Assembly (NCBI RefSeq): GCF_900187455.1
Contig: NZ_FYDX01000010.1
Location: forward strand, 1-64,000
Direction: 5' to 3'
From: Pseudomonas sp. Irchel 3E13
GTDB taxonomy: Bacteria; Pseudomonadota; Gammaproteobacteria; Pseudomonadales; Pseudomonadaceae
Length of the DNA stretch: 64,000 bases
Part shown: positions 1 through 8,262 of the stretch, one piece after another
Layout: the number at the start of each line of letters is the position of its first letter
Position numbering within the stretch: the stretch's first letter is position 1
Notes under the pieces: generated by a model
Seen by the model: the letters and a program-made list of their open reading frames with translations, nothing else
The model's database searches: none
Told to the model about the DNA's origin: nothing
Made by a program: the position numbers and the translations under genes

Positions 1-78
1 CCCGAACTCAGCAGTGAAACGATGCATCGCCGATGGTAGTGTGGAGCTTCTCCATGTGAGAGTAGGTCATCGTCAAGA
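1..78 (+). rRNA. rrf: 5S ribosomal RNA, 3' part
   Basis: The first 78 bases match the 3' two thirds of a Pseudomonas 5S rRNA, including the CCGAACTCAG and GTAGTGTGG blocks and the end near GTAGGTCATCGTCAAG. The 5' end lies outside the window, so this is the tail of an rrn operon. A rho-independent terminator follows within 15 bases. The exact 3' end is uncertain by a few bases. Confidence 0.93.
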
Positions 79-88
79 TTAAATTCCG

Positions 89-125
89 AAACCCCTATCT
101 GCGTATGCAGGTAGGGGTTTTGTCT
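89..125 (+). terminator. rrn operon terminator
   Basis: A 14-bp stem (89-102 with 107-120, one G-T wobble) with a GTAT loop runs into a T-rich stretch directly after the 5S rRNA. This is the expected rho-independent terminator of the rRNA operon. Confidence 0.9.
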
Positions 126-152
126 TTATATGGCCGAAAAAACAGGTCAAAT

Positions 153-189
153 AAAAAGGGCTTGTCTCGTATCGAGGCAAGCCCTTTTC
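153..189 (-). terminator. bidirectional terminator after queD
   Basis: A 12-bp stem (158-169 with 173-184, one wobble) has a TAT loop and is flanked by AAAAA on one side and TTTT on the other, so it can end transcription from both directions. It lies 17 bases past the queD stop codon and also backs up the rrn terminator. Confidence 0.85.
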
Positions 190-205
190 GTATGGCGCGA
201 AGTAA

Positions 206-562
206 TCAGTCGCCGGTGTACTCACAGCCGCTGGTACAGGTCTCGTGGATACGAACCTTGCTCAGCTCCGGCAGCAGCGGTTTGACCTGTTCCCAGATCC
301 ATTTGGCGATCACTTCACTGGTCGGGTTTTCCAGGCCAGGAATGTCGTTGAGGTAGTTGTGATCCAGCTGCTCATAAAGCGGCTTGAAGATGGCTTTGAT
401 TTCGGAGAAGTCGCGAATCCAGCCGGTATGAGGATCCAGCGGGCCGGTGAGGTGCAGGGCGACCTTGAAGGAGTGGCCATGCAGACGACCGCATTTGTGA
501 CCGGCGGGGACGTTCGGCAGGCGGTGTGCCGATTCAAACGTAAACTCTTTGAAGATTTCCAA
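206..562 (-). CDS. queD: 6-carboxy-5,6,7,8-tetrahydropterin synthase QueD
   Basis: QueD converts 7,8-dihydroneopterin triphosphate to 6-carboxytetrahydropterin in the cytoplasm, the second step of queuosine/preQ0 synthesis. The 118-residue product has the PTPS fold signatures: FTFESAHRL near the N terminus supplies the first zinc-binding histidine, the CGRLHGHSF block carries the catalytic cysteine and two more zinc histidines, and LDHNYLND and PTSEVIAKWIW follow. The start is taken as TTG at 562, giving an LEIFKEF start equivalent to the family's MEIFKEF; the reading frame stays open upstream but the extra residues are not family-like. It is followed by a strong terminator. The queE and queC partners are not in the window. 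Confidence 0.93.
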   Translation of the reverse strand: MEIFKEFTFESAHRLPNVPAGHKCGRLHGHSFKVALHLTGPLDPHTGWIRDFSEIKAIFKPLYEQLDHNYLNDIPGLENPTSEVIAKWIWEQVKPLLPELSKVRIHETCTSGCEYTGD

Positions 563-612
563 GGTATCTATAACTCTGAGAACCAATGCTGGAGCGCAGT
601 TTACCAGCAAGG

Positions 613-1695
613 TCACTTCAGTGGTTGCAGATGGTCGCCCAACCTGCCGGTCTCCACCAGTTCGAGAAACGCGTCACCCAGCCGTTGGCTCTCGCTCATT
701 GCTGTGTGCCAGTAACGCTGGCGACTGGACGCATCGCCCATGAAACGTTTGAAGTCGCTGCGGTCTGGCAGCTTGCCGTATGGCAGGCGCGCCAGGTATT
801 GCGCTGATGGAGCGAGCAGCAGGACGTCTTGTAGTCGGTCAGCGTCGCCGCGTCGCCATGGCAATGCCTTGTCGAACCAGCCCGGGATCACCTTGTCGGT
901 GAAGTGCGGGTACAGAACGATGTCTTCGCCGCTGTAGGGCAGGTCGAGGTGATAGTCGAGCAGGCCGCCGTCGCGATAGGTTCCTGGCCCTGCGCCCGGG
1001 ATGTCCCGTACACCTTCCATGACCATCGGGATCGAGCCCGACGCCAGTAATGCATGGCGCAGGTTGCTGCTGGCCAGCGGCAGATAACGCGACGGGAAAT
1101 CTATCAGCGGCTGCAACGGCGGCGCGCTGCGGGCGTCGTGCAGGATGATGCGTTCGAAGTGTCGCGCCAGCCGTGGTCGGCCGATCAGGTTGTCGGCGAT
1201 CACCGAGGACAGGCCGATGCCCAGCCGCCCGCGATGGTCATCGGCAAGTAAGCCGTGGCTCTTCACCACAACGATATTGAGCCGGTAAAGCGGGTTATCG
1301 AGGATGCTGGCATCACGGCCCTCCAGCAGGTCGTCGAGCATGCGCTGGCAGCTCAGGCTGACTTCGCCTTGAGTCACGCCCTTGGCGAAGTCCTGGGCCG
1401 TATAGAGGTCGCCGAGTCGGCGGAGGGCCTGGGCCGGGTCGGGCAGACAGGCGCTGGCGAAGCGCCAGGAACCGATCGAGGCGCCAATCAGCGCGCGCTC
1501 GCGTGGCGCACTTGGCAGCCACTGACCGAACAACGCCAGATCCAGCCCCTGTATGCCCAGCGCCTTTGGCCCGCCAGCAGCGCCGGGCAGCACACCGACG
1601 TCAGCGGGCGCCAGGCCGCGTTGACGGATGCGGGCAAGGGCACGTTTACCGGCCTTCAGGGTCAGCGCGGGGTATTTGATCTGGATGGCGGTCAT
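613..1695 (-). CDS. patatin-like phospholipase family protein
   Basis: A 360-residue patatin-domain protein, expected to be an acyl hydrolase acting on lipids with a Ser-Asp dyad. Visible elements are the glycine-rich oxyanion segment GAAGGPKALG near the N terminus, the nucleophile elbow GASIGSW and the DGG motif in RDGGLLDYH. The ATG at 1695 starts the conserved MTAIQIKYPALTL segment; 46 upstream codons in frame look non-coding, so the shorter start is used. It lies 50 bp upstream of queD on the same strand and may share a transcript. No signal peptide is seen. The natural substrate is unknown. Confidence 0.85.
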   Translation of the reverse strand: MTAIQIKYPALTLKAGKRALARIRQRGLAPADVGVLPGAAGGPKALGIQGLDLALFGQWLPSAPRERALIGASIGSWRFASACLPDPAQALRRLGDLYTAQDFAKGVTQGEVSLSCQRMLDDLLEGRDASILDNPLYRLNIVVVKSHGLLADDHRGRLGIGLSSVIADNLIGRPRLARHFERIILHDARSAPPLQPLIDFPSRYLPLASSNLRHALLASGSIPMVMEGVRDIPGAGPGTYRDGGLLDYHLDLPYSGEDIVLYPHFTDKVIPGWFDKALPWRRGDADRLQDVLLLAPSAQYLARLPYGKLPDRSDFKRFMGDASSRQRYWHTAMSESQRLGDAFLELVETGRLGDHLQPLK

Positions 1696-1864
1696 GCGGG
1701 TCTCTCTGTGTCGAGGGTGCGAGTATAGAGAATCGCTGCGACCTTGCGCGCCAAGACGGTGCGTCCAAGCGGCGCTATCATGTCGCCAGCTATTTTCAGG
1801 TTCAATTAAGTTCGACTGGGTAACATTTCCCACGTACCCAACCGAACCTCAATGGAGAAACACG

Positions 1865-2173
1865 ATGAAGACCCTGACTGCCCTGTTCGCAACCGCTGCC
1901 CTGGCCCTGAGCGCCAACGTCGCGATGGCCAAGGATGTGCGCACCGACGAAGTGGTGAAACTGGTCCAGACCAAGCAGATCCAGTCGCTGGACGAACTCA
2001 ACCAGAAAGCGCTCGCCAAGCACCCCGGCGCCACGATCAAAGACACCGAGCTGGAAGATGTCTACGGCCGTTACGTCTACAAGGTCGAACTGCGTGATGC
2101 GCAGAACGTCGAGTGGGATGTGGATCTGGACGCCAAGACCGGTGAAGTGCTCAAGGATGTCCAGGACCGCTGA
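1865..2173 (+). CDS. secreted PepSY-domain protein
   Basis: A 102-residue protein with a clear Sec signal peptide (hydrophobic run ending ANVAMA, cleavage before KDVRTDE) and one PepSY domain over most of the mature part, containing the LEDVYGRYVYKVEL strand. PepSY proteins are small periplasmic proteins that often sit beside two-component systems. It is the first gene of a four-gene cluster and its stop overlaps the next start (TGATG). GGAGAAACACG precedes the ATG. The arrangement of two PepSY genes plus regulator plus kinase recalls the P. aeruginosa Bqs/Car locus, which responds to divalent metals; that comparison is inference from memory. Confidence 0.85.
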   Translation: MKTLTALFATAALALSANVAMAKDVRTDEVVKLVQTKQIQSLDELNQKALAKHPGATIKDTELEDVYGRYVYKVELRDAQNVEWDVDLDAKTGEVLKDVQDR

Positions 2174-2487
2174 TGATCCGGCTTTCGCAAACGGCACGCT
2201 GGACACTGCTTGCGCTACTGGCCTGCTGCTCGCTGGCCATGGCCCGCGACCTTGACCAGGATGAAGCCCTGCAGTTGCGTCGAGAAGGGGTGATCCTCCC
2301 GCTCGAGCAACTGCTGCAATCGGCCCTGGGACGCTATCCTGGGGCGCGTTTGCTGGAGGCGGAGCTGGAAGAGGACGACGATGAATACGTCTACGAGGTC
2401 GAGTTGCTGACTGTCGAAGGCGTGGTGCGGGAAATCAAGTTGCATGCCGCCAGCGGTGTCCTGCTCAAAGATGAGGAAGATGATTGA
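2173..2487 (+). CDS. secreted PepSY-domain protein, second copy
   Basis: A 104-residue paralogue of the preceding gene, with a signal peptide (hydrophobic run ending LAMA, cleavage before RDLDQDE) and a PepSY domain. The segment around LEAELEEDDDEYVYEVEL is unusually acidic and the C terminus ends KDEEDD, which could bind cations; that role is inference. It overlaps the upstream gene by one base and the downstream regulator by one base, so the cluster is probably translated as a coupled unit. Confidence 0.83.
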   Translation: MIRLSQTARWTLLALLACCSLAMARDLDQDEALQLRREGVILPLEQLLQSALGRYPGARLLEAELEEDDDEYVYEVELLTVEGVVREIKLHAASGVLLKDEEDD

Positions 2488-3152
2488 TGCGTTTGCTACT
2501 GGTCGAGGACAACGTCTCGCTGGCTGACGAACTGACCGACAGCCTGCAACGCCAAGGCTATGCGGTGGACTGGCTGGCCGATGGCCGTGACGCGGTGTAT
2601 CAGGGCAGCAGTGAGCCCTATGACCTGATCGTGCTCGACCTCGGCCTGCCCGGCATCCCCGGTCTTGAAGTGCTGAAGCAATGGCGCGCCGGTGGCCTGG
2701 TGATACCGGTGCTGATCCTCACCGCGCGCGGCTCGTGGGCCGACCGCATCGAAGGGCTCAAGGCCGGCGCCGATGACTACCTGAGCAAGCCATTCCACCC
2801 CGAAGAGCTGCAATTGCGTATCCAGTCGTTGCTGCGCCGAGCGCGAGGCCTGGCCAATCAGCCGACCCTGGAAGCCTCCGGCCTGCATCTGGACGAAGGG
2901 CGCCAGTGTGTGACCCGTGAAGGCGAGGACGTGCAACTGACCGCCGCTGAATTTCGCCTGTTGCGCTACTTTATGCTGCACCCGCAGCAGATCCTTTCGA
3001 AAAGCCATTTGGCCGAACACCTGTACAACGGCGAGACCGAACGTGATTCCAATGTCCTCGAAGTTCACGTCAACCACTTGCGTCGCAAGCTGGGCCGCGG
3101 CGTGATCGAAACCCACCGGGGCCAGGGCTACCGCTTCGGTGGGGTGGCGTGA
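2487..3152 (+). CDS. OmpR/PhoB-family response regulator
   Basis: A 221-residue two-domain regulator. The receiver domain has the acidic pocket VEDN, the phospho-acceptor D51 in LIVLDLGLPG, T at LTARG and K at YLSKPF. The C-terminal winged-helix domain carries LTAAEFRLLRYF and ends with the typical RGQGYRFGG. It is expected to bind DNA after phosphorylation by the kinase encoded next, whose GTG start overlaps its stop (GTGA). A TTG codon just before the ATG at 2487 could extend it by one residue but is unlikely. Confidence 0.93.
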   Translation: MRLLLVEDNVSLADELTDSLQRQGYAVDWLADGRDAVYQGSSEPYDLIVLDLGLPGIPGLEVLKQWRAGGLVIPVLILTARGSWADRIEGLKAGADDYLSKPFHPEELQLRIQSLLRRARGLANQPTLEASGLHLDEGRQCVTREGEDVQLTAAEFRLLRYFMLHPQQILSKSHLAEHLYNGETERDSNVLEVHVNHLRRKLGRGVIETHRGQGYRFGGVA

Positions 3153-4471
3153 GGTCCATTCAGTCGCGCCTCAGCCTCGGCCTGGCCGGGGTGCTGATCG
3201 TCGTGGGCTTGGTCCTGGCCCAGGTCAGCCTCTGGCTGTTCGAGGTGGGCTTGCAGCGTTATCTCGAGGCCGGGCTGCGTAAGGAAAGCGAGAACCTGCT
3301 GGTCGCCCTGGTCCACGGTCACGACGGGGTCGAGCTGGATCAACAGCGGATTTCCGCCGCCTACAACCGGCAATTCTCCGGCTATTACTTCCGCATCGAT
3401 TTCGACGGCAAGACCTGGCGCTCCCGCTCGCTGTGGGATATGGAGATGCCCAAACCGGAGACACCCGGGCTGCACGACGGCTTCGAACTCGGCCCGCGAG
3501 GCCAGCAGTTGCTGGTGTTGCGGGCTGACTACCGGCGTCAAGGTCAGGCGATGTCCATCAGCGTCGCCCAGGATTACACCCCGATGCGCGACAGCTTCCG
3601 GCGTCTGCAGCAGATCGGCCTCGGCCTCGGCTTGTTGGCCCTGGTGCTGGTGCTGGTGTTGCAGCGTGTCATCGTCAAGCGCTCGCTGAATCCGCTTGAG
3701 CGTGCCCGCGAGCAGATCGCGCAGTTGCAGCAGGGCAAGCGTTCGCAACTGGACACCGAGGTGCCAAGCGAACTCGAGCCGCTAGTGGCGCAGGTCAACC
3801 ACCTGCTGGCCCATACCGAAGACAGCCTGCGCCGTTCCCGCAACGCGCTGGGCAATCTCGGGCACGCCTTGAAGACGCCGCTCGCCGTGTTGCTCAGCCT
3901 CGCTGCCAGTGAGCGTCTGCGGGAAGTGCCGGGGTTGTGCGCGCAGATGCGCGAGCAACTGGAGCAGATCCAGCAGCGTTTGAGCCGCGAACTGAACCGC
4001 GCCCGGCTGGCCGGTGATGCGTTGCCGGGCGCGCATTTCGATTGCGATGCGGAACTGCCCGGCCTGCTGTCCACGCTGGGAATGATCCATGGCGACGGGC
4101 TGTCGATCCGGCAGGATGTGCCAGCCGGCCTGTCGTTGCCGTGGGACCGTGAAGACCTGCTGGAGCTGCTCGGCAACCTGCTGGACAACGCCTGCAAATG
4201 GGCGGACAGCGAAGTCTGCCTGAGCATCAGCCAGACGCCGGATCACTACCGGCTGTGTATCGATGACGACGGCCCGGGTATTCCCGAGGACGCTCGGCAG
4301 GGCGTGCTGGAGCGCGGTGCGCGGCTGGATGAGCAGATCGATGGCCACGGCCTCGGCCTGGGCATCGTGCGCGACATCGTCGAAGCCTGGCATGGCCGGA
4401 TGGACCTGGAGGGGAGTGCGCTTGGCGGGTTGCGGGTGCGTATCGAGCTGCCGCGCCGGGCCGGGCGCTGA
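3149..4471 (+). CDS. sensor histidine kinase (PhoQ/QseC-like architecture)
   Basis: A 440-residue inner-membrane kinase starting at GTG. Two membrane segments (residues about 12-32 and 150-172) enclose a periplasmic sensor of about 115 residues. A HAMP-like linker follows, then the dimerisation box NLGHALKTPL with the predicted phospho-accepting H239, the N-box LLDNACKWA, and the ATP-binding DDDGPGIP and GLGLGIV motifs. It should phosphorylate the regulator it overlaps. With two PepSY genes upstream, a metal or envelope signal is plausible; I do not see an obvious RExxE iron motif in the sensor. The gene runs convergent to the chemoreceptor gene, 24 bp apart. Confidence 0.92.
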   Translation: MRSIQSRLSLGLAGVLIVVGLVLAQVSLWLFEVGLQRYLEAGLRKESENLLVALVHGHDGVELDQQRISAAYNRQFSGYYFRIDFDGKTWRSRSLWDMEMPKPETPGLHDGFELGPRGQQLLVLRADYRRQGQAMSISVAQDYTPMRDSFRRLQQIGLGLGLLALVLVLVLQRVIVKRSLNPLERAREQIAQLQQGKRSQLDTEVPSELEPLVAQVNHLLAHTEDSLRRSRNALGNLGHALKTPLAVLLSLAASERLREVPGLCAQMREQLEQIQQRLSRELNRARLAGDALPGAHFDCDAELPGLLSTLGMIHGDGLSIRQDVPAGLSLPWDREDLLELLGNLLDNACKWADSEVCLSISQTPDHYRLCIDDDGPGIPEDARQGVLERGARLDEQIDGHGLGLGIVRDIVEAWHGRMDLEGSALGGLRVRIELPRRAGR

Positions 4472-4495
4472 GGCCCTGCCGGCGCGGCATACAGA

Positions 4496-6643
4496 TCAAA
4501 CCTGGAAGTGGTCCATCAGGCTTTGCTGCTGGTTGGCCAGGCTGTTCAGTGACTGGCTGACCCGGGCCGATTCATCGGCCTGATGAGACAGCGACTCGGT
4601 GACGTCACGGATGGTCGCGACGTTGCTGCTGATCTCCTCGGCCACCGCGCTCTGTTCTTCAGCGGCACTGGCGATCTGCAGGTTCATGTCGGTGATGACC
4701 GTCACCGCTTCGCCAATCTGCCGAAGCGCGCTCACCGCCTGACCGACCTGCTCGACACTTCCCTGGGCCTGGCGATGGCTGCTGTCCATCGCACCGACCA
4801 CTTCGCGGGTACCGGCCTGCAACTGCTCGATCACATGGCGGGTTTCTTCCACCGATTCCTGAGTGCGCTGCGCGAGGTTGCGGACCTCGTCGGCGACCAC
4901 CGCGAAGCCGCGCCCGGCCTCGCCGGCGCGGGCCGCCTCGATGGCGGCGTTGAGCGCGAGGAGGTTGGTCTGTTCGGCGATCGAGCGGATCACTTCCAGT
5001 ACCGAACCGATCTTCTCGCTGTTTTCCGCCAGGCCTTCGACCTGATTCATCGCGGTACTCATGTTGGCGGCCAGGGCGTCGATGCTGCTGGTGGTCTGGT
5101 TGATCACCGCCAGGCCCTGGCGGGTGGCCTGATCGACGTCGCGGGCGGCTTGCGCGGCCTGCGCGGCGCTGCGGGCCACGTCATGGGCGGTGGCGCTCAT
5201 TTCGTGGGAGGCGGTGGCCACCTGATCGACCTGGCGGTATTGCTGTTCCATGCCAGCGCTGGTCTGGCTGGCGATTGCCGAAGATTGGTCGGCGGTGCTG
5301 CGCGCGGCGTGCACCGAGCGTTTCACTTCAGCGATGGTCGGTTGCAGCTTGTCCAGGAAGCGGTTGAACCAGCCGGCGAGTTCGCCCAGTTCGTCTTGCT
5401 TGTTGTAGGCCAGGCGGCTGGCCAGGTCGCCGTCGCCGCTGGCGATTTCGCGCAGGCGGTGGGCGACGTGGAGAATCGGCCGGGTCACGCCACGGGCCAT
5501 CAGCCAGATCAACAGCAGGCCGACCACCGCGGCCAGCACGCCAAGCGCCAGTTCGATCAGCGTGCCGTTGGTGTTGCGCTGGTCGAGTTCCTGCTTGAGG
5601 GTTTCGGCGGGGCCGATCAGTGCGCTTTCCGGCACGTCCAGCAGCACGCCCCAGGGCTTGGCGCCCGGGGTTGGGGCGAAGGAGGCGAGGATTTTCAAGC
5701 GGCCGTCGTTCTGAATGCTGTGCAGCACCGTGCCGTCGGCCATCAGGCGTACCAGTTCGGCGCCGTTGCGGCTGTCGATCTGTTCGTAGCGCTGGGCCAG
5801 TTTGCTGGCGTCCGGGCTGTAGCCGGCCAGCAGGCCCGCGGGGCTGAGGATGCCGATCTGGGTCTGGCCGCCGTAGAGGTTGGCGCTGGCCTGTTTGCTC
5901 ATGGCTTGCAGGCTGTTCAGGTTGATGTCGATGGAGAGGGTGGCGATCACCTTCTCGGCGACGATCAGCGGGAACACGATGCTGGTCATCAGCACCTGCT
6001 GGCCGTCGATTTCGTAGAAATACGGTTCGGTCACGCAGGTCTTGCGGGTGGTGCGCGGGCACACCGACCAGGTGTTGGCCGGCTCGCCGCTCGGGCCGAT
6101 GGTGGTGTCGGCCATGTCACGCTCGGGCAGCGCCATGGAGGTCAGCTTGCCCGGGGTCGGTTGCGACCAGTACAGGGCGAAGCGGCCAGTTTCGTTGCCG
6201 CCGATGGCCTCCTGGCCGGCGAACAGTTCATCTTTGCCATCCAGCGCGTTGGGCTCGAACACCAGCGACAGGCCGAGCAGGTCGGGGTTGGCCTGCAGCG
6301 CCGAGCGCACCTGGCGGGTCATGTCTTCGCGCAGGTCGAAGGCGTCGAGGAAGCGCTTTTCCGCCTGTTCGCGCAGGAACAGCACCTGGCGCGAGAAGCC
6401 GGCGCCATATTGATAGGCGTCCATGAACTGGCGGCGGATGTTCAGTGCCTGGACTTCGCCCTGGGACTCGATACGGCCCTGGGCCGCCTCGGTGAGCATG
6501 TGCATGCTGCTGGCCTTGACCAGCTCCGTTGTGTGTTCCATGCGGTACAACGAAAGACCCACCAGCAGTGTGACGATGCCCGCGAGGCACAATCCGGCCA
6601 GCGAGGTGATCTTCCATTGAATGGAAAGTTGTCTGAACAACAT
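4496..6643 (-). CDS. methyl-accepting chemotaxis protein with Cache-type sensor
   Basis: A 715-residue chemoreceptor. An N-terminal membrane segment, a periplasmic sensor of about 330 residues with dCache-like character, a second membrane segment (LALGVLAAVVGLLLIWLMARG), a HAMP domain and a long cytoplasmic signalling coiled coil can be recognised. The signalling tip has the conserved EQTNLLALNAAIEAARAGE and FAVVADEVRNLA blocks that contact CheA/CheW. The ATG at 6643 is preferred over an in-frame upstream TTG because AAGGAT lies just upstream of it. A sigma-28 type promoter sits about 43 bp upstream. The ligand cannot be deduced. Confidence 0.93.
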   Translation of the reverse strand: MLFRQLSIQWKITSLAGLCLAGIVTLLVGLSLYRMEHTTELVKASSMHMLTEAAQGRIESQGEVQALNIRRQFMDAYQYGAGFSRQVLFLREQAEKRFLDAFDLREDMTRQVRSALQANPDLLGLSLVFEPNALDGKDELFAGQEAIGGNETGRFALYWSQPTPGKLTSMALPERDMADTTIGPSGEPANTWSVCPRTTRKTCVTEPYFYEIDGQQVLMTSIVFPLIVAEKVIATLSIDINLNSLQAMSKQASANLYGGQTQIGILSPAGLLAGYSPDASKLAQRYEQIDSRNGAELVRLMADGTVLHSIQNDGRLKILASFAPTPGAKPWGVLLDVPESALIGPAETLKQELDQRNTNGTLIELALGVLAAVVGLLLIWLMARGVTRPILHVAHRLREIASGDGDLASRLAYNKQDELGELAGWFNRFLDKLQPTIAEVKRSVHAARSTADQSSAIASQTSAGMEQQYRQVDQVATASHEMSATAHDVARSAAQAAQAARDVDQATRQGLAVINQTTSSIDALAANMSTAMNQVEGLAENSEKIGSVLEVIRSIAEQTNLLALNAAIEAARAGEAGRGFAVVADEVRNLAQRTQESVEETRHVIEQLQAGTREVVGAMDSSHRQAQGSVEQVGQAVSALRQIGEAVTVITDMNLQIASAAEEQSAVAEEISSNVATIRDVTESLSHQADESARVSQSLNSLANQQQSLMDHFQV

Positions 6644-6685
6644 CGGCGAAATCCTTTGGACCAAAAGAGATAGACACTGCCGACT

Positions 6686-6712
6686 GTAACGGCAATGTGT
6701 GAACTTTCTTTA
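6686..6712 (-). promoter_or_regulatory. sigma-28 (FliA) promoter of the chemoreceptor gene
   Basis: Read on the minus strand the site is TAAAGAAA, 11 bases, then GCCGTTAC, against the FliA consensus TAAAGTTT-N11-GCCGATAA. The spacing is exact (TAAA-N15-GCCG), and six of eight -10 bases match. It lies 43 bp upstream of the chemoreceptor ATG, as expected for a flagellar/chemotaxis-class gene. Confidence 0.75.
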
Positions 6713-6911
6713 TTCAAACGTTCAATTGAAATGCGCCGTTTTCGTTCATTCAGGCGACCCTCGCACCAGGATGAGGCGCCGCGCTTTGACATCCGGGGGG
6801 GCCTCCGTCAGAGTGTGCGCCTTCCAAAAACATACCGTCATTCGGCCAGTGCCTGAGGGCAAAACTGTCGCCGACGTACCCGCTTTTTGTCCGTTTCAAG
6901 AGGTTCACAGA

Positions 6912-8231
6912 ATGAATGCAGTCATTGCCGCGGTCGGCATCATGCTGATACTGAGTCTGTCCCGCGTGCATGTGGTCATTGCCCTGATCGTCGGCGCGCT
7001 GGTCGGCGGCCTGGTGGGCGGGCTGGGTATCGAGGCCACGCTCAAGGCCTTCAACGGTGGCCTTGGCGGCGGCGCTACCGTGGCGCTGTCCTACGCCTTG
7101 CTCGGCGCTTTCGCCGTGGCTATCGCCAAATCCGGCCTGGCCCACGCCCTGGCCGATCGCGCCCTGGCAATGTTCCACGGACAGAGCGAAGGCAATGGCG
7201 CGCGGGTGAAGTGGCTACTGGTCGGCCTGATGCTGGTGGTGGCGATTTCCTCGCAGAACGTTCTGCCAATCCACATCGCCTTTATTCCGTTGCTGGTGCC
7301 GCCGCTGCTCTATGTGCTGACGCGCCTGCAGATCGATCGCCGGCTGGTGGCCTGTGTCATCACCTTCGGCCTGATCACGCCGTACATGTTCCTGCCGGTG
7401 GGCTTCGGCAATATCTTCCTCAACGAAATCCTGCTGGCCAATGTGGCCCGCAGCGGCGTGGACGTCAGTGGCGTCAATGTCACCCATGCCATGGCGATTC
7501 CGGCGGCGGGCATGCTCGCTGGCCTGCTGATCGCAGTGTTTTTCAGCTACCGCAAGAAGCGCGTCTACGACCTGGAAAAGATCGAGCAGGTGGAGCAGGT
7601 GGCGGTCAGCTACAACCCGCTGACCCTGCTGGTAGCCGGCTGCGCCATCGCCGCGGCGTTCATCATTCAGTTGTGGCTGGACTCGATGATCATCGGCGCC
7701 ATGGCTGGCTTCCTGATTTTCTCGGCCTCCGGCATCGTGCGCTGGAAGGACACCGACGACCTGTTCACCGAAGGCATGAAGATGATGGCGATGATCGGCT
7801 TCATCATGATTGCCGCGTCCGGTTTCGCCGAGGTGATGAAGGCGACCGGCGAGGTGAAGACGCTGGTGGAGGCGTCCGCGGCGTGGATCGATCACAGCAA
7901 GGGCGTCGGCGCTTTATTGATGTTGCTGGTGGGCCTGCTGGTGACCATGGGCATCGGTTCGTCGTTCTCCACAGTGCCGATTCTCGCGGCGATCTTCGTG
8001 CCGCTGTGCGTGCAACTGGGCTTCGACCCGATCGCCACCGTGTGCATCGTCGGCACCGCTGGCGCCTTGGGTGATGCCGGCTCGCCCGCGTCCGACTCGA
8101 CCCTCGGCCCGACCTCGGGGCTGAACGTCGACGGCCAGCACCATCACATCTGGGACACGGTGGTACCGACCTTCATCCATTACAACCTGCCATTGCTGGC
8201 GGCGGGATGGGTGGCGGCGATGGTCTTGTAA
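6912..8231 (+). CDS. Na+/H+ antiporter-family permease (YuiF-like)
   Basis: A 439-residue polytopic inner-membrane protein with about 11-12 hydrophobic segments. The N-terminal part resembles the Na_H_antiport_2 domain and the remainder the NhaC-like Na_H_antiporter family. The C-terminal conserved block with GSSFSTVPILAA, GTAGALGDAGSPASDS and GQHHHIWDTVVP is characteristic of the YuiF/HI-type group, some of which transport amino acids such as histidine. The ATG at 6912 follows AGAGGTTCAC; an open upstream extension is rejected because it is not membrane-like. It stands alone, divergent from the chemoreceptor. Substrate is uncertain. Confidence 0.82.
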   Translation: MNAVIAAVGIMLILSLSRVHVVIALIVGALVGGLVGGLGIEATLKAFNGGLGGGATVALSYALLGAFAVAIAKSGLAHALADRALAMFHGQSEGNGARVKWLLVGLMLVVAISSQNVLPIHIAFIPLLVPPLLYVLTRLQIDRRLVACVITFGLITPYMFLPVGFGNIFLNEILLANVARSGVDVSGVNVTHAMAIPAAGMLAGLLIAVFFSYRKKRVYDLEKIEQVEQVAVSYNPLTLLVAGCAIAAAFIIQLWLDSMIIGAMAGFLIFSASGIVRWKDTDDLFTEGMKMMAMIGFIMIAASGFAEVMKATGEVKTLVEASAAWIDHSKGVGALLMLLVGLLVTMGIGSSFSTVPILAAIFVPLCVQLGFDPIATVCIVGTAGALGDAGSPASDSTLGPTSGLNVDGQHHHIWDTVVPTFIHYNLPLLAAGWVAAMVL

Positions 8232-8262
8232 GCAGGAAGTGGAACAGGGCGGGGCGCGAGGC

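Noticed and set aside
4583..6673. Long open frame (696 codons) antisense to the chemoreceptor
   Set aside because: It mirrors the chemoreceptor in a high-GC genome; composition is odd for a protein and the sense frame has complete MCP motifs.
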